64,000 bases of DNA from an uncultured Bradyrhizobium sp. (GCF_936928535.1 NZ_CAKZHY010000093.1:124001-188000); one strand, 5' to 3'; shown: positions 11,028 to 21,165, numbered from the stretch's first letter. Numbers and translations: made by a program. Notes: generated by a model from the sequence alone, not told the origin.

Positions 11028-11234
11028 GAGATGCCTTCCGGATCATGAGAGCTCGCAGCAATCCGATTCCCCCGGGAGGGTTGCTGGTGTTTGACAGCTA
11101 TCCCCTGGAGCTTGCTTGAAGCTGGACAGCGCCGTCATCGCATTGCGCCGGCGCATGGCGAATCAAGGGGGCGGTTGATATGGCTGCGATCAGCGATCAG
11201 CGCGCTTTGTCCGAACTTCCAGTCTGGTCTCCGC

Positions 11235-11975
11235 ATGAAGAACTTTGTCGTCAACCTCAATCGTCAGCCGGAAAAATACGACAATTTCCAGAGGCTGAAC
11301 GCCGGGACGAGCATTCCCTTTGAACGCTTCGAAGCGTCCGAAGGCGCATCGCTCTCGCCGCAGGATGCGCTCGGAATGAACCTGGTCGTTTCAGGAGCGC
11401 AGTTCACGCCCGGGGCCGTCGGGTGCGCGGCCTCGCATTTCCGGATCTGGCAGCAGACGGCTCAATCCGAGGTGCCGGCGCTGGTCTTCGAGGACGATGC
11501 GATCATCCGCAACGACATCGCCGGGCGTCTGGATTTCCTTCGCCGTCTAAACGCGTGGGATTACGTCGCGCTGGGCTACAACACGGACTCCATTCTCGAG
11601 CTCGAGCTGACGCCCGGCTTCAAGTCCGAGATGATGTTCACACCCAAGCAGCCGAGCGACGAAAGCGCCGCGATGTTCCAGAGATCAACCGCAGAGGTCG
11701 CTGCGTTGCGGCTGGTCCATTGCTTCGGCACGGCGGGTTATGTGGTCTCGCCGCGCGGCGCGAAGAAACTGCTGGAGCTCTGCTTCCCGATGGAGAACCG
11801 GTTCCTCAAGCTGCCATCGCTCAATCGCACGGTCCCGGTGCTGGGGGTCGATGGCATGATGAACTTCATCTACCATTCCATCGAGGCGTTCGCCTGCGTC
11901 GGTCCGCTTGTCATTCCCAAGAACAACAACGCGGTCTCGACCACTGTCCCATCAGGCGAAATCCCGCGCTGGTGA
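11235..11975 (+). CDS. Glycosyltransferase family 25 (LPS/LOS glycosyltransferase)
   Basis: MKNFVVNLNRQPEKYDNF, GAVGCAASHFRIWQQ, ALVFEDDAII. Confidence 0.87.
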   Translation: MKNFVVNLNRQPEKYDNFQRLNAGTSIPFERFEASEGASLSPQDALGMNLVVSGAQFTPGAVGCAASHFRIWQQTAQSEVPALVFEDDAIIRNDIAGRLDFLRRLNAWDYVALGYNTDSILELELTPGFKSEMMFTPKQPSDESAAMFQRSTAEVAALRLVHCFGTAGYVVSPRGAKKLLELCFPMENRFLKLPSLNRTVPVLGVDGMMNFIYHSIEAFACVGPLVIPKNNNAVSTTVPSGEIPRW

Positions 11976-11990
11976 ACGACGGGATCTTTA

Positions 11991-12090
11991 AAGCGCGATG
12001 AGATTGGGTCGAATCGTCATCGCGCTTTAGCTCTTTGTTTGAGCATGATCTTTTCGGAAAACCGCTTCACACTTTTCCGGATCATGCTCT
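11991..12090. repeat. Dispersed intergenic repeat: aagcgcgatga...tcatcgcgctt hairpin followed by gagcatgatc...gatcatgctc hairpin
   Basis: Two adjacent inverted repeats; second half recurs at 56624-56674. Confidence 0.75.
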
Positions 12091-13594
12091 AGGGCTGAAG
12101 TTCGGGCGGCGGCGAGCGATCCAGCACGTCGCCCTTGGCTCCCTCGAGCAGATCGACACCATAGGTCTCGACCACGAGCGGCCCGCGCTTGCGCTGCAGC
12201 TCGGCGACACGCGTCACGCGCGTGAAGAGATCGTTGAGGAAGGGATGGCCATCCGGCCTGACCTCGTCGACGTAGAGCAGCTTGCCTGCGAGCAGCTTTG
12301 GATCGGGCTCGGGCATGTTGACCCAGCGGATGCGCTGGTTCTGCTGCACCACGCAAGCCCCGCGCGGCAGATAGAAGGCGAGCCAGCCCGTGGTGCCATA
12401 GTCAGGCGTGAGCACGCAGGTCGCACCATGGCGCACACGTTCGGCCTCGATATTGGCTGCGAGCTCGCGCCAGCCAACGCCGACGCTGCGCACGGTCGCG
12501 TCGCGGCGATATCCGGATAGCCAGCCGGTATTGGCCTGAACGATCAGCGCGGCGAAGATCACGATGCCCGACAGCGCGGCCCAGCGCAGGCAGAAATCCA
12601 CCAGGCGTCGCGCGCGCGGCTTCCACTGGGCAAGGTTGGCCGCGGCCGCGGCGGCGACAATGAACGGCGGATAAACCGGCGCAAACCAGTTGGCCTCGAC
12701 GCGCGCATGCAGCGAATGCCAGACAAAATAGACGACGATGGTCCAGAACATCGTCTCGATCAAAACACGCGAGGCCAGCGCACCCGCCCGGCGCCAGGTC
12801 AGCGCATGCAGGCCCATCGCACCGAGGATGAAGACCAGCGGGGTTGCAAACGCGATCTGGGTCGGAACCAGCTCGGCGATGAAAACCGGGCGGAAGTCCT
12901 CGATCTTCGCGCGCCCGAGCTGCTTGACGAACGAGACCCAGTGATGATCGGCATTCCACAGGATCACCGGTGAGAACAGCGCAAGCGCAACGAGGCCGCC
13001 GAGATAGGGCCAGGGTGAGAGAAACCAGCGCCGCAGCTTCGGCACCGCCGCGAGCCAGATCAGGATCGCAGCGCCAAAGAACATCGCGGTGTATTTCGAC
13101 AGCAGCGCCGCACCGACGGCTGCGCCGACGGCAAGCCACCAGGCGCCGCGGCCGGTTTCGAGCACCTTGGCGAGGAAGAACAGCACGAAGCTGGAGGCCA
13201 CCAATAGCGGCGCATCCGGCGTCACGATCAGCGTGCCGACCGAAGCCATCATCGTGACGTTGAGCAGGATGGCGCTGGTCGCAGCCACGCGCGCCCCGCC
13301 GAACAGGATCGCGGCCGAGCGATAGATCGCATAGCTCATCGGCAGGGCGAGCAGGATCGAAACCAGGCGGACACCGAATTCGGTGTCGCCGGCGATCATG
13401 GTGCCGGCGCGGATGACGTAAGCCACCATCGGCGGGTGGTCGTAATAGCCACCCGCCAGATTCTTCGACCACATCCAGTAATAGGCTTCGTCGAAGGTGA
13501 TCGGCGTGAAGGCGGCCGCGACCAGCCGCAAGGCGACCAGCGCAAGGATCACCAGCGCCGTGTTGCGGACGATCCGCGCGTCAGCCCCGCCCAT
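12089..13594 (-). CDS. Glycosyltransferase family 39 (ArnT/PMT-like) membrane protein
   Basis: FDEAYYWMWSKNLAGGYYDHPPMVAYVIR motif, multiple TM segments. Confidence 0.88.
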   Translation of the reverse strand: MGGADARIVRNTALVILALVALRLVAAAFTPITFDEAYYWMWSKNLAGGYYDHPPMVAYVIRAGTMIAGDTEFGVRLVSILLALPMSYAIYRSAAILFGGARVAATSAILLNVTMMASVGTLIVTPDAPLLVASSFVLFFLAKVLETGRGAWWLAVGAAVGAALLSKYTAMFFGAAILIWLAAVPKLRRWFLSPWPYLGGLVALALFSPVILWNADHHWVSFVKQLGRAKIEDFRPVFIAELVPTQIAFATPLVFILGAMGLHALTWRRAGALASRVLIETMFWTIVVYFVWHSLHARVEANWFAPVYPPFIVAAAAAANLAQWKPRARRLVDFCLRWAALSGIVIFAALIVQANTGWLSGYRRDATVRSVGVGWRELAANIEAERVRHGATCVLTPDYGTTGWLAFYLPRGACVVQQNQRIRWVNMPEPDPKLLAGKLLYVDEVRPDGHPFLNDLFTRVTRVAELQRKRGPLVVETYGVDLLEGAKGDVLDRSPPPELQP

Positions 13595-13611
13595 TACCTA
13601 TTCCTTGACGC

Positions 13612-14739
13612 TTATTTCTTGCGCCAGACGAACAGTCCGGACATCGCGTAATTCCACACCACGCCCATCAGCGCGCCGGCCAAGCCGGCCAGCCACCAGA
13701 TCGGCTCCTGGTCGTAGACCGAGAAGGCGACGCCGACATTGGCGAGAAGGCCGACGCTGCAGACGATGTAGAACATGATCAGGCCGCGCAGGATCGCAAA
13801 ACCCTTCAGGCGCTGGTCGCGATAGGTGAGGAAATTGTTCATGATGAAATTGGTGGTCATGGCGATGATCGCGCCGGCGGCCTGCGCCTCCGCGAACGGC
13901 ACCTTGATCAGCTGAAGCGCGATGAACAGCGTGGTGAGATGCACCACGAGGCCGATGCCGCCCACCATCGCGAACAGGATAAAGCGCAGCGAGACGATGT
14001 CGTTGGTCAGCTTCGCCAGCACGAGGCCGAGGAAGTCGAGCGCGACCATGGAATCGAGCTTGCTCTCGCCGTGCTGGCGGGCGCCGAACGTGTAAGGAAT
14101 CTCGACCGCACGCAAAGTGCCGTGCGCTGATGCAACGAGGTCGAGCAGGATCTTGAAGCCGTGCACCGACAGTTTCGGCGCCAATTGCTCGAAACGGTCG
14201 CGGCGGACCATGAAGAAGCCGCTCATGGGATCGGCGATCTCGACCCGCAGCATCTTCCTGGCGAACTCGGTCGCCAGCGCACTGGCGCCGGCGCGCTGCT
14301 TGTTGAAGCCTTCGCTCTTGTAGCCCTCGATATAGCGGCTGCCGACGACGAGGTCGGCCTTGTCGCTTGCGAGCAGCAGCAGCATCTTCGGCAGCTGGGT
14401 CTCGTCATGCTGGAGGTCGGCGTCGATCACGGCCACATATTGCGCGCTCGAAGCCAGGATGCCCTCGATGCAGGCGCCTGACAGGCCGCGGCGGCCGATG
14501 CGGCGGATGCAGCGCACACGGCTGTCCTTCTGCGCCAGCTCGCGCACGACGTCCCAGGTGCCGTCGGGCGAATTGTCGTCGACGAACACGACCTCCCAGG
14601 CGACGTTGACGAGCGTCGCCTCCAGCCGCCGGTACAGCACGGTGACGTTGTCGCGCTCGTTGAAGGTCGGGACGATGACCGACAGCTCCGGCCCTTCCTG
14701 GGCCTGGCTGTGGGCGTCCGGTCTGATCGCTTCGTTCAT
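13612..14739 (-). CDS. GT2 (dolichyl-phosphate mannosyltransferase-like) fused to GtrA domain
   Basis: LSVIVPTFNERDNV, VDDNSPDGT, DADLQHDE; C-terminal GtrA-like four-TM domain; start chosen at MNEAIRP. Confidence 0.88.
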   Translation of the reverse strand: MNEAIRPDAHSQAQEGPELSVIVPTFNERDNVTVLYRRLEATLVNVAWEVVFVDDNSPDGTWDVVRELAQKDSRVRCIRRIGRRGLSGACIEGILASSAQYVAVIDADLQHDETQLPKMLLLLASDKADLVVGSRYIEGYKSEGFNKQRAGASALATEFARKMLRVEIADPMSGFFMVRRDRFEQLAPKLSVHGFKILLDLVASAHGTLRAVEIPYTFGARQHGESKLDSMVALDFLGLVLAKLTNDIVSLRFILFAMVGGIGLVVHLTTLFIALQLIKVPFAEAQAAGAIIAMTTNFIMNNFLTYRDQRLKGFAILRGLIMFYIVCSVGLLANVGVAFSVYDQEPIWWLAGLAGALMGVVWNYAMSGLFVWRKK

Positions 14740-14982
14740 GACGGCAGCGTATATCCGCCGCGTCCTGCGCTGCCAAGCCGGGGTTTTCTCTGGGGAATGG
14801 CCCAAAGGGGCCCTAAAATGCCAACGACCCCGGAACGGCGGACCGCGCGTACATCCGGCGCAGGCCCAAGCTATTCCAAGGTCGTTCCAGCGCCGGAGCT
14901 TTTGGCTCAACGTCGCCGTTACAAACTAAATGGGAACGACGAAACCGGTTTGCAAGGGGCCAAAACCACCTTTTTCAGGCCA

Positions 14983-15186
14983 TTACTGGTTCGGGACTTC
15001 CCGGATCACCGGGCCCCGAGGGGCAGGAGCCACGGGCGCCGCAGGCGCCATGGCGGCTGGGGCCGGCTCGATCTTGGGCTTGGGAGGCTTGCCGTACTGC
15101 CCGATCGGCCCGAAGACGACGGCGACCGCGAGCACGATCGCGGCGACGACCGCGCCAAAAATGCCCCCTACCGACTCAGACGACAT
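14983..15186 (-). CDS. Small single-TM protein, Pro/Ala-rich C-terminus
   Basis: MSSESVGGIFGAVVAAIVLAVAVVFG TM segment; plausible but unvalidated. Confidence 0.5.
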   Translation of the reverse strand: MSSESVGGIFGAVVAAIVLAVAVVFGPIGQYGKPPKPKIEPAPAAMAPAAPVAPAPRGPVIREVPNQ

Positions 15187-15275
15187 GCCAACCCGTCCCT
15201 GTTCCAGGTGAGCCCTGTCATATCACGAATGAACGCGCGGTCGGAAGGGCTACCGAATCGCAACTGGCCATCGCC

Positions 15276-15656
15276 CTATTTCTGCGGCGGCCGGTGCTTG
15301 ACGAAGGCGGTGACGATGTCCTTCTGCGCTGACTCCACCGCCCTGTTCGCGGTCGCGAGATGAGCGCCCTGGTCGATGTTCGGATATTGCGCGGTGAGAT
15401 AGTCGAGCAGCGCGACCCGGTAATATTGCCGCTCCGACGGACACGCGCCGGCGACCGAGCGACCGAAAGCCTGCTCGGACAGGCCTTGATTGGAGTCGCG
15501 CGAATACTCCCGCGCCAGGCAATGCCAGTAATCGTCGCGGCCCTGCATGGCCAGCTTCTGCGCGCCCTTGGTGTCGTCATCGTCAGCCGTCGCAGAATGT
15601 ATCATGGCAGCAGATGTCATCATGACGAGCGCCGCTCCCAGCATCAGCATCCGCAT
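15276..15656 (-). CDS. Hypothetical secreted protein
   Basis: Signal peptide MRMLMLGAALVMMTSAAMIHSATADDDD. Confidence 0.65.
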   Translation of the reverse strand: MRMLMLGAALVMMTSAAMIHSATADDDDTKGAQKLAMQGRDDYWHCLAREYSRDSNQGLSEQAFGRSVAGACPSERQYYRVALLDYLTAQYPNIDQGAHLATANRAVESAQKDIVTAFVKHRPPQK

Positions 15657-15760
15657 CTTGTTCTCCTTTTTGCGCAGATCGCGAAGCGAGCTTAGACGGG
15701 ATGCGACAACTGGCCAATCACTTCTGGTTTGAATAGGATGCAGCCCTCCCCTTCCCGTCG

Positions 15761-16597
15761 ATGCGAGATTCCCCCGTGGCCAAAGCAAAAACCGCGACCA
15801 AAAAAACCGGCAACATCTACATCGGCATCGGCGGCTGGACCTTCGAGCCCTGGCGTGGCGTGTTCTATCCGGAGAAGCTGACGCAGGCGAAGGAGCTGTC
15901 CTACGCCGCCTCGAAGCTGACCTCGATCGAGATCAACGGCACCTATTACGGCTCGCAGAAGCCGGAGAGCTTCCGCAAATGGGCGAGCGAAGTGCCTGAG
16001 GGTTTTGTGTTCTCGGTGAAGGGGCCGCGCTTTGCCACCAACAGGCGCGTGCTGGCCGAAGCCGGCGATTCCATCAAGCGCTTCTACGATTCCGGTGTGC
16101 TGGAACTCGGCGATCACCTCGGGCCGGTGCTGTGGCAGTTCGCGCCGACCAAGAAATTCGACGGCGCCGATTTCGGCAAGTTTCTGGAGCTGCTGCCGCG
16201 CAAGCTCGAAGGGCGCGCGCTGCGCCACGTGGTCGAGGTGCGGCACGACAGTTTCTGCACGCCCGATTTCATCGCGCTGATCCGCGAATTCGAGACGCCG
16301 GTCGTGTTCGCCGAGCACGGCAAATATCCGGCGATTGCCGATGTCGCCGGCGATTTCGTCTATGCGCGCTTGCAGAAGGGCAATGACGAGATCAAGACCT
16401 GCTATCCGCCGAAGCAGCTCGATGCCTGGGCCGGGCGCTTCCAGGCCTGGGCCGAGGGAAATGAACCCGACGACCTTCCGAAAGTTGACAAGGCGAAACC
16501 AAAGAAGGAGCCGCGCGACGTGTTCGCCTATGTCATCCACGAGGGCAAGGTGCGCGCACCGCACGGCGCCATGGAACTGATCGCGCGGGTGAGCTGA
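15761..16597 (+). CDS. DUF72 family protein
   Basis: YIGIGGWTFEPWRGVFYPEKL...EINGTYYGSQKPESFRKWASEVPEGFVFSVKGPR. Confidence 0.92.
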   Translation: MRDSPVAKAKTATKKTGNIYIGIGGWTFEPWRGVFYPEKLTQAKELSYAASKLTSIEINGTYYGSQKPESFRKWASEVPEGFVFSVKGPRFATNRRVLAEAGDSIKRFYDSGVLELGDHLGPVLWQFAPTKKFDGADFGKFLELLPRKLEGRALRHVVEVRHDSFCTPDFIALIREFETPVVFAEHGKYPAIADVAGDFVYARLQKGNDEIKTCYPPKQLDAWAGRFQAWAEGNEPDDLPKVDKAKPKKEPRDVFAYVIHEGKVRAPHGAMELIARVS

Positions 16598-16606
16598 GGA
16601 TCATTC

Positions 16607-17068
16607 ATGGCCAAGGCGAAAAAGCTCTTCACCATCGGCTATGAGCAGACGCCGCCCAAGGCCGTGCTGGATGAGCTGGAGCAGTCCGGCGTCAAGCTCG
16701 TGGTCGACGTGCGCGCGGTGACCTCGTCGCGGCGGCCTGGCTTTTCCAAGAAGCAGCTCGCCGCCGGCCTCGATGAGCGCGGCATCGCCTATGTCCACCT
16801 CGCCGCCCTCGGCACGCCGAAGGAAGGACGGCTCGCGGCGCGGAGCGGTCAATATGACGTGCTGGAGAAGATCTTCTCAAAGCACCTTAGGACGCCCGAG
16901 GCCCGGGAGCAGATGGACGAGCTCTCCGCGCTGGTGAAGAAGGCGGGCCCCGTCTGCCTGCTCTGCTATGAGCGCGATCACACCCATTGCCACCGCCAGA
17001 TGATCGCGGAGATCATCGAGGAGCGCGATGGCGTGGCGGTGACGAATTTGGCGGGACGACAGGTGTAA
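16607..17068 (+). CDS. DUF488 family protein
   Basis: LFTIGYEQTPPKAVLDELEQSGVKLVVDVRAVTSSRRPGFSKKQL, CLLCYERDHTHCHRQMIAE. Confidence 0.92.
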   Translation: MAKAKKLFTIGYEQTPPKAVLDELEQSGVKLVVDVRAVTSSRRPGFSKKQLAAGLDERGIAYVHLAALGTPKEGRLAARSGQYDVLEKIFSKHLRTPEAREQMDELSALVKKAGPVCLLCYERDHTHCHRQMIAEIIEERDGVAVTNLAGRQV

Positions 17069-17074
17069 TTCTCT

Positions 17075-17180
17075 GTCATTCCGGGGCGCGCCTTTTGGCG
17101 CGAACCCGGAATCCATTCATCCACCGTCTCTGCTGTCCGATGGATTCCGGGCTCAGCGCTTCGCGCTGCCCCGGAATGAC
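17075..17180. repeat. Intergenic 'gtcattccggggc...gccccggaatgac' inverted-repeat element, copy 1
   Basis: Long near-symmetric hairpin with inner ggaatcca/tggattcc arms; related copies at 37325, 42673 and partial at 43861. Confidence 0.85.
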
Positions 17181-17183
17181 GGC

Positions 17184-18084
17184 TCAGCCCTGCCCCGCCA
17201 GCCTGAACGTCCCCTCCATCATCTGCACGCAAGCACCACCGACATGCGCGGAGACGATCTTGCCGTCCTGCTTGACGACGCGGGTCTGCAGGATGCTGGG
17301 CCGGCCCATGTCAAAGCCCTGGCCGACCGTGAGCTTCAACTCGCCGTCCCTGACAGGATCGAGGTCGGAGAACAGCGCGGCGGCCGCGACCGTGGCGCTG
17401 CCGGTGGCGGGGTCCTCGGCAAGACCGCCAGCGCCGCGCATGAACATGCGCGCTTGCCGCTCGCTCGGCGCCTCCGACGCTGGCACATCGCGGGTATAGA
17501 ACCAAACCGAGCGCGCATCATCGCGTGGCAATACCCTGCCGAACGCAGCCGCGTCGGCCCTTGCTCGCTTGAGCGCATCGCGCGAGCGCACCTCTGCCAC
17601 CAGGAACGGCGTTCCAACGCCGACGACCTGCGGCGCATGATGGTCGGTCCTGATGTCATCGGCCGTCAACGAGATGCAGGCCGGAAACCTCCGCCAGACG
17701 CGACAGCAGCTGCGGCGCAGTGAGCTCGGTGCTAACGACCTTCCCCTGCTCGCGAAAAATGTCGACGGGTACAAGCCCTGCGATCTCCTCAAACAGCAAA
17801 CGCGGCTTGGGCTCCTTCGCAAGGCTCGCCAGCACGAAGGACGTGCCGACATTGGGATGTCCAGCGAACGGCATCTCCCTTACCGGCGTGAAGATGCGCA
17901 CCTCGGCATCGTTCGCCTTGTCGCGCGGCGGCAGCACGAAGGTCGTCTCGGAATAGTTGAACTCGGTCGCGATCGCCTGCATCTGCTGCGTGGAGAGCCC
18001 ACCAGCGTCAAGCACCACGGCAAGCTGGTTGCCGCCGAAGGCGCGGTCAGTGAACACATCGACGGTGACGTAGCGGCGCTGCAT
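17184..18084 (-). pseudogene. PhzF-family phenazine biosynthesis/isomerase-like protein, split by a frameshift
   Basis: N-terminal half in ORF 17656-18084 (RRYVTVDVFTDRAFGGNQLAVV...MPFAGHPNVGTSFVLA), C-terminal half in ORF 17184-17852 (EDPATGSATVAAAALF); frames differ around 17660-17690. Confidence 0.75.
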
Positions 18085-18204
18085 GGTGCTTCCTCACGCA
18101 AATGGCGGCCGCAAGCCGGCCGGCTCGCGCAGCACTCTACAAGCCGAAAACATCGCCCGTCATGCCCCAAAATAGAGAGCAATCGGAGCAATCGCAAACG
18201 CGTG

Positions 18205-19098
18205 TCAGAAACGGAAGAGAGTTCGCGGCGATGCCAGAACTTGCCCGCGCTCGCGCTCATCGGCGATCAGCGTGTCGAGCAATTGCCGGTTCTTCGCGTA
18301 AGTTTGCGTCGCCTCGAATTGCGTATGCGGCCAGTCGCTGCCCCACAGCAGGCGATCGATGCCGTAAGCGCCGCGCAGCAGCGGATAAGCCTCTTTCGCA
18401 AAGCTTTCGCCGGCCGGGCCGTTGCGATACGGCGCCGAGACCTTGATCCAAACGTTCCGTGTCGCGCCAAGCTTCAGCACGGATTGAAAGCCGGGATCGG
18501 AGACGCCGAGCTTGGGATCCGGCAGCGCATAATGATCGAGCACGACGGTGACGCCGAGATCCAGCAGCTGCGGGGTCAGCACCGCGAGATCGGACGCATT
18601 GCGCTGGATCTCGACCTGCCAGCCCATCGCCTTCACGTTGGCGAGCAGCCCCTTCCATTCGCTTGCCGCGAGATCGGGCAAGGGCTGGCCGACGAGATTG
18701 AGGCGGATGCCGACCACGCCAGCGCGATCGAGTTCGCGTAACTCGTCGACGGAGATGGCGGGATCAACGACGGCGATGCCGCGCAGGCGGCCATTGGTCT
18801 GTTTCAGGCAATCGACGAGATAGGAATTGTCGGTGCCGAGAAAGCTCGGCTGCACCAATACGCCATTGGTCGTGCCGACGTGGTCGAGCTGCTCCAGATA
18901 GAGCGACAGTGGCGCGTCGTAGTCGGGCGCATAGCGCCGGCCCGGCGCGAGTTTCAAGCCGCGATGGAAGACATGGGCGTGGGTGTCGATCACAGGCAAG
19001 GCCGCCTCACTCCTGGCTGTGGTCGCGACCACGGTCGCAAGCGATGCGATGCCCGCACTGAACTGGCGGCGCGTCAGGCCGCGCTGAGAAAAAGTCAT
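18205..19098 (-). CDS. Amidohydrolase family 2 (PDC-hydrolase/LigI-like), Tat/secretory signal
   Basis: TRRQFSAGIASLATVVATTARSEA leader, VIDTHAHVF, RLLWGSDWPHTQFE. Confidence 0.85.
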   Translation of the reverse strand: MTFSQRGLTRRQFSAGIASLATVVATTARSEAALPVIDTHAHVFHRGLKLAPGRRYAPDYDAPLSLYLEQLDHVGTTNGVLVQPSFLGTDNSYLVDCLKQTNGRLRGIAVVDPAISVDELRELDRAGVVGIRLNLVGQPLPDLAASEWKGLLANVKAMGWQVEIQRNASDLAVLTPQLLDLGVTVVLDHYALPDPKLGVSDPGFQSVLKLGATRNVWIKVSAPYRNGPAGESFAKEAYPLLRGAYGIDRLLWGSDWPHTQFEATQTYAKNRQLLDTLIADERERGQVLASPRTLFRF

Positions 19099-19119
19099 GG
19101 TCGCGGCTCCTCATTCCCG

Positions 19120-20364
19120 TCAAACGCGCGCAGTCGCGGCCTGCTCGAACACCTTGCCGCGAGTTTCGGGCAGTAGCAGCACCGCGATCAGCACCAGCGA
19201 ATAGGCAAAGGCCGCATCGATGCCGATCGCGGGTCCAAGGCCGATGCGATCACTGAGGAAGCCGACCAGGAAGGGAAACGCAGCGGAGACCACGCGGCCG
19301 AAATTGTAGCAGAATCCGACGCCGGTGCCGCGCACGCCGGCCGGATAGAGCTCGCTGAACAGCGCCGCCATGCTTGCGGGGATTCCGGCCGAGAAGAAGC
19401 CGAGCGGAAAGCCGAGCACCAGCATCTGTCCATTGGTCAGCGGCGCGAAGATGTAGACCAGCACGGTGACGATGCAGGCGCTGGCAAAGAACGTGACATT
19501 GGCCCGTCGCCCGAGCCGGTCGCTGATGATGCCGCTGGCGACGCAACCGCAGAAGAAGGCGATAATGATGACCGCGAGATAGACGCTGGAGCCGAGCACC
19601 CCCAAATGCCGCTCTTGCCGCAAGAATGTCGGCAGAAAGGTCGTCAGCGCCGCGTAGCCACCATGGGCGCCGATGCCGAACAGGCCGCCGACCAGGGTCG
19701 AGCGCAGCACGTCGCGATGGAAGACACCGGCAAGCGTGGCCAGGAGCGGCGCGTCTGCGTCCTTTGCAACGGCGCGCGGCGGCTCCTTCAGCCCGCGGCG
19801 GATGAAGATGATGAGCAGCGCCGGCAACAAGCCGATCGCAAACAGGATGCGCCAGGCGATCTCAGCCGGTGCGTAGGTGAAGACCAGCGCGGACAGCAGC
19901 ACCGCCGCGCCCCAGCCGACGGCCCAGGCGCTCTGCACCGTGCCAAGCGCCCGACCGCGATGCTCGGGGCGGATGATCTCGGCCATCAGCACCGCGCCGC
20001 AGGCCCATTCGGCGCCGAAGCCGAGGCCCTGGATGGCCTTGAGCACCAGCAGCTGGGTGTAGTTCATCGCGAATGCCGAGGCGAAGGTCGCGAGCGCAAA
20101 TGTCGCGACCGTGATCTGCAGCGCCTTGACGCGACCAAAGCGATCGCCGAGCGCGCCGCCGAGCCAGCCGCCGAACGCGCCGAAGAACAGCGTGACCGAG
20201 CCGAGCAGGCCCGCATCCGCCTTGCTGATGCCGAAGGCCGCAATCAGCGCGGGAATTGCAAGGCCAAACATCTGGACATCGAGCGCATCCAGCGCCCAGC
20301 CGCCAAAGCTTGCCCAGAAGGTGCGCCGCTCCGGCGGCGAGCTTTCACTGTACCAGTTCGACAT
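19120..20364 (-). CDS. MFS transporter (organic/aromatic acid type)
   Basis: GALGDRFGRVKALQ, multiple TM segments, ISDRLGRRANV. Confidence 0.9.
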   Translation of the reverse strand: MSNWYSESSPPERRTFWASFGGWALDALDVQMFGLAIPALIAAFGISKADAGLLGSVTLFFGAFGGWLGGALGDRFGRVKALQITVATFALATFASAFAMNYTQLLVLKAIQGLGFGAEWACGAVLMAEIIRPEHRGRALGTVQSAWAVGWGAAVLLSALVFTYAPAEIAWRILFAIGLLPALLIIFIRRGLKEPPRAVAKDADAPLLATLAGVFHRDVLRSTLVGGLFGIGAHGGYAALTTFLPTFLRQERHLGVLGSSVYLAVIIIAFFCGCVASGIISDRLGRRANVTFFASACIVTVLVYIFAPLTNGQMLVLGFPLGFFSAGIPASMAALFSELYPAGVRGTGVGFCYNFGRVVSAAFPFLVGFLSDRIGLGPAIGIDAAFAYSLVLIAVLLLPETRGKVFEQAATARV

Positions 20365-20414
20365 GTTTCCTACCCCTGTACGCGTTTATTGTTTGGTGTC
20401 GTTGAATTCGGCCG

Positions 20415-21146
20415 TCAGCGGATCTCGGCGTGGTAGCGGAAGCGATCCGCCGGCCCGCGCGAGCGACGCCATTCGATCGGCCGCCGCTCCAGATCGAGCG
20501 CAAGGCGCTCAATCACGATCAGCGGCGCATGGGCCTCGAGCCGCAATAGCCGCGCCTGAATCTCGTTGGCGGTCTCGACCGTGAGGATTTCCTCGGCCGA
20601 GACGACGACTTCGCCGCAACGCTCTTCGTAAAGCGGATACAGCAGGTCGCCGAACTCGGCGGTGTCGATCTCGAGGATTTTCGCGAAGCGCGATTGCTGC
20701 AGCCAGATCTCCTCGGCGAGCAGCGGGACGTCGTCGATCAGCCGCAGGCGCGACAGGCTGATCACGGGCTCACCTTGGGGAATGCGCAGCGCCGATGCCA
20801 CGGCTGATGTTGCCGGCACGCATCTGCGCCTGAGGATGCGGCTCTTCGGCACGCGCCGCTCGCCGCTCTCGGACTGGAAGCGGAAGAAGCGGAACAGCGA
20901 GGAGTTGAAGCGGGCGCGGCGCACGAAGGTGCCGCGGCCCTGCTGCCGCTCCAGCACGGAATCCGCAACGAGCTGGTCGATCGCCTTGCGCACGGTGCCG
21001 ATGGCGACGCCATAATGCGCGCCAAGCTCGGCTTCCGACGGGATCGGCTCGCCGGGCCGCCATTCATTGCTGACGATCCGCGCGGCGAGATCGTCGCGCA
21101 GGCGCTGGTAACGGGGCAGGCGGTCGTCGCGCGAAGCTGAATTCAT
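20415..21146 (-). CDS. GntR family (HutC/UTRA) transcriptional regulator
   Basis: N-terminal wHTH (IPSEAELGAHYGVAIGTVRKAIDQLVADSVLERQQGRGTFV) with UTRA C-terminal domain. Confidence 0.92.
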   Translation of the reverse strand: MNSASRDDRLPRYQRLRDDLAARIVSNEWRPGEPIPSEAELGAHYGVAIGTVRKAIDQLVADSVLERQQGRGTFVRRARFNSSLFRFFRFQSESGERRVPKSRILRRRCVPATSAVASALRIPQGEPVISLSRLRLIDDVPLLAEEIWLQQSRFAKILEIDTAEFGDLLYPLYEERCGEVVVSAEEILTVETANEIQARLLRLEAHAPLIVIERLALDLERRPIEWRRSRGPADRFRYHAEIR

Positions 21147-21147
21147 T

Positions 21148-21165
21148 TAGTCATATAGATGACTA
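21148..21165. promoter_or_regulatory. GntR-type palindromic operator tagtcat-N4-atgacta
   Basis: Perfect 7-bp inverted arms immediately upstream of the GntR start codon. Confidence 0.65.
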
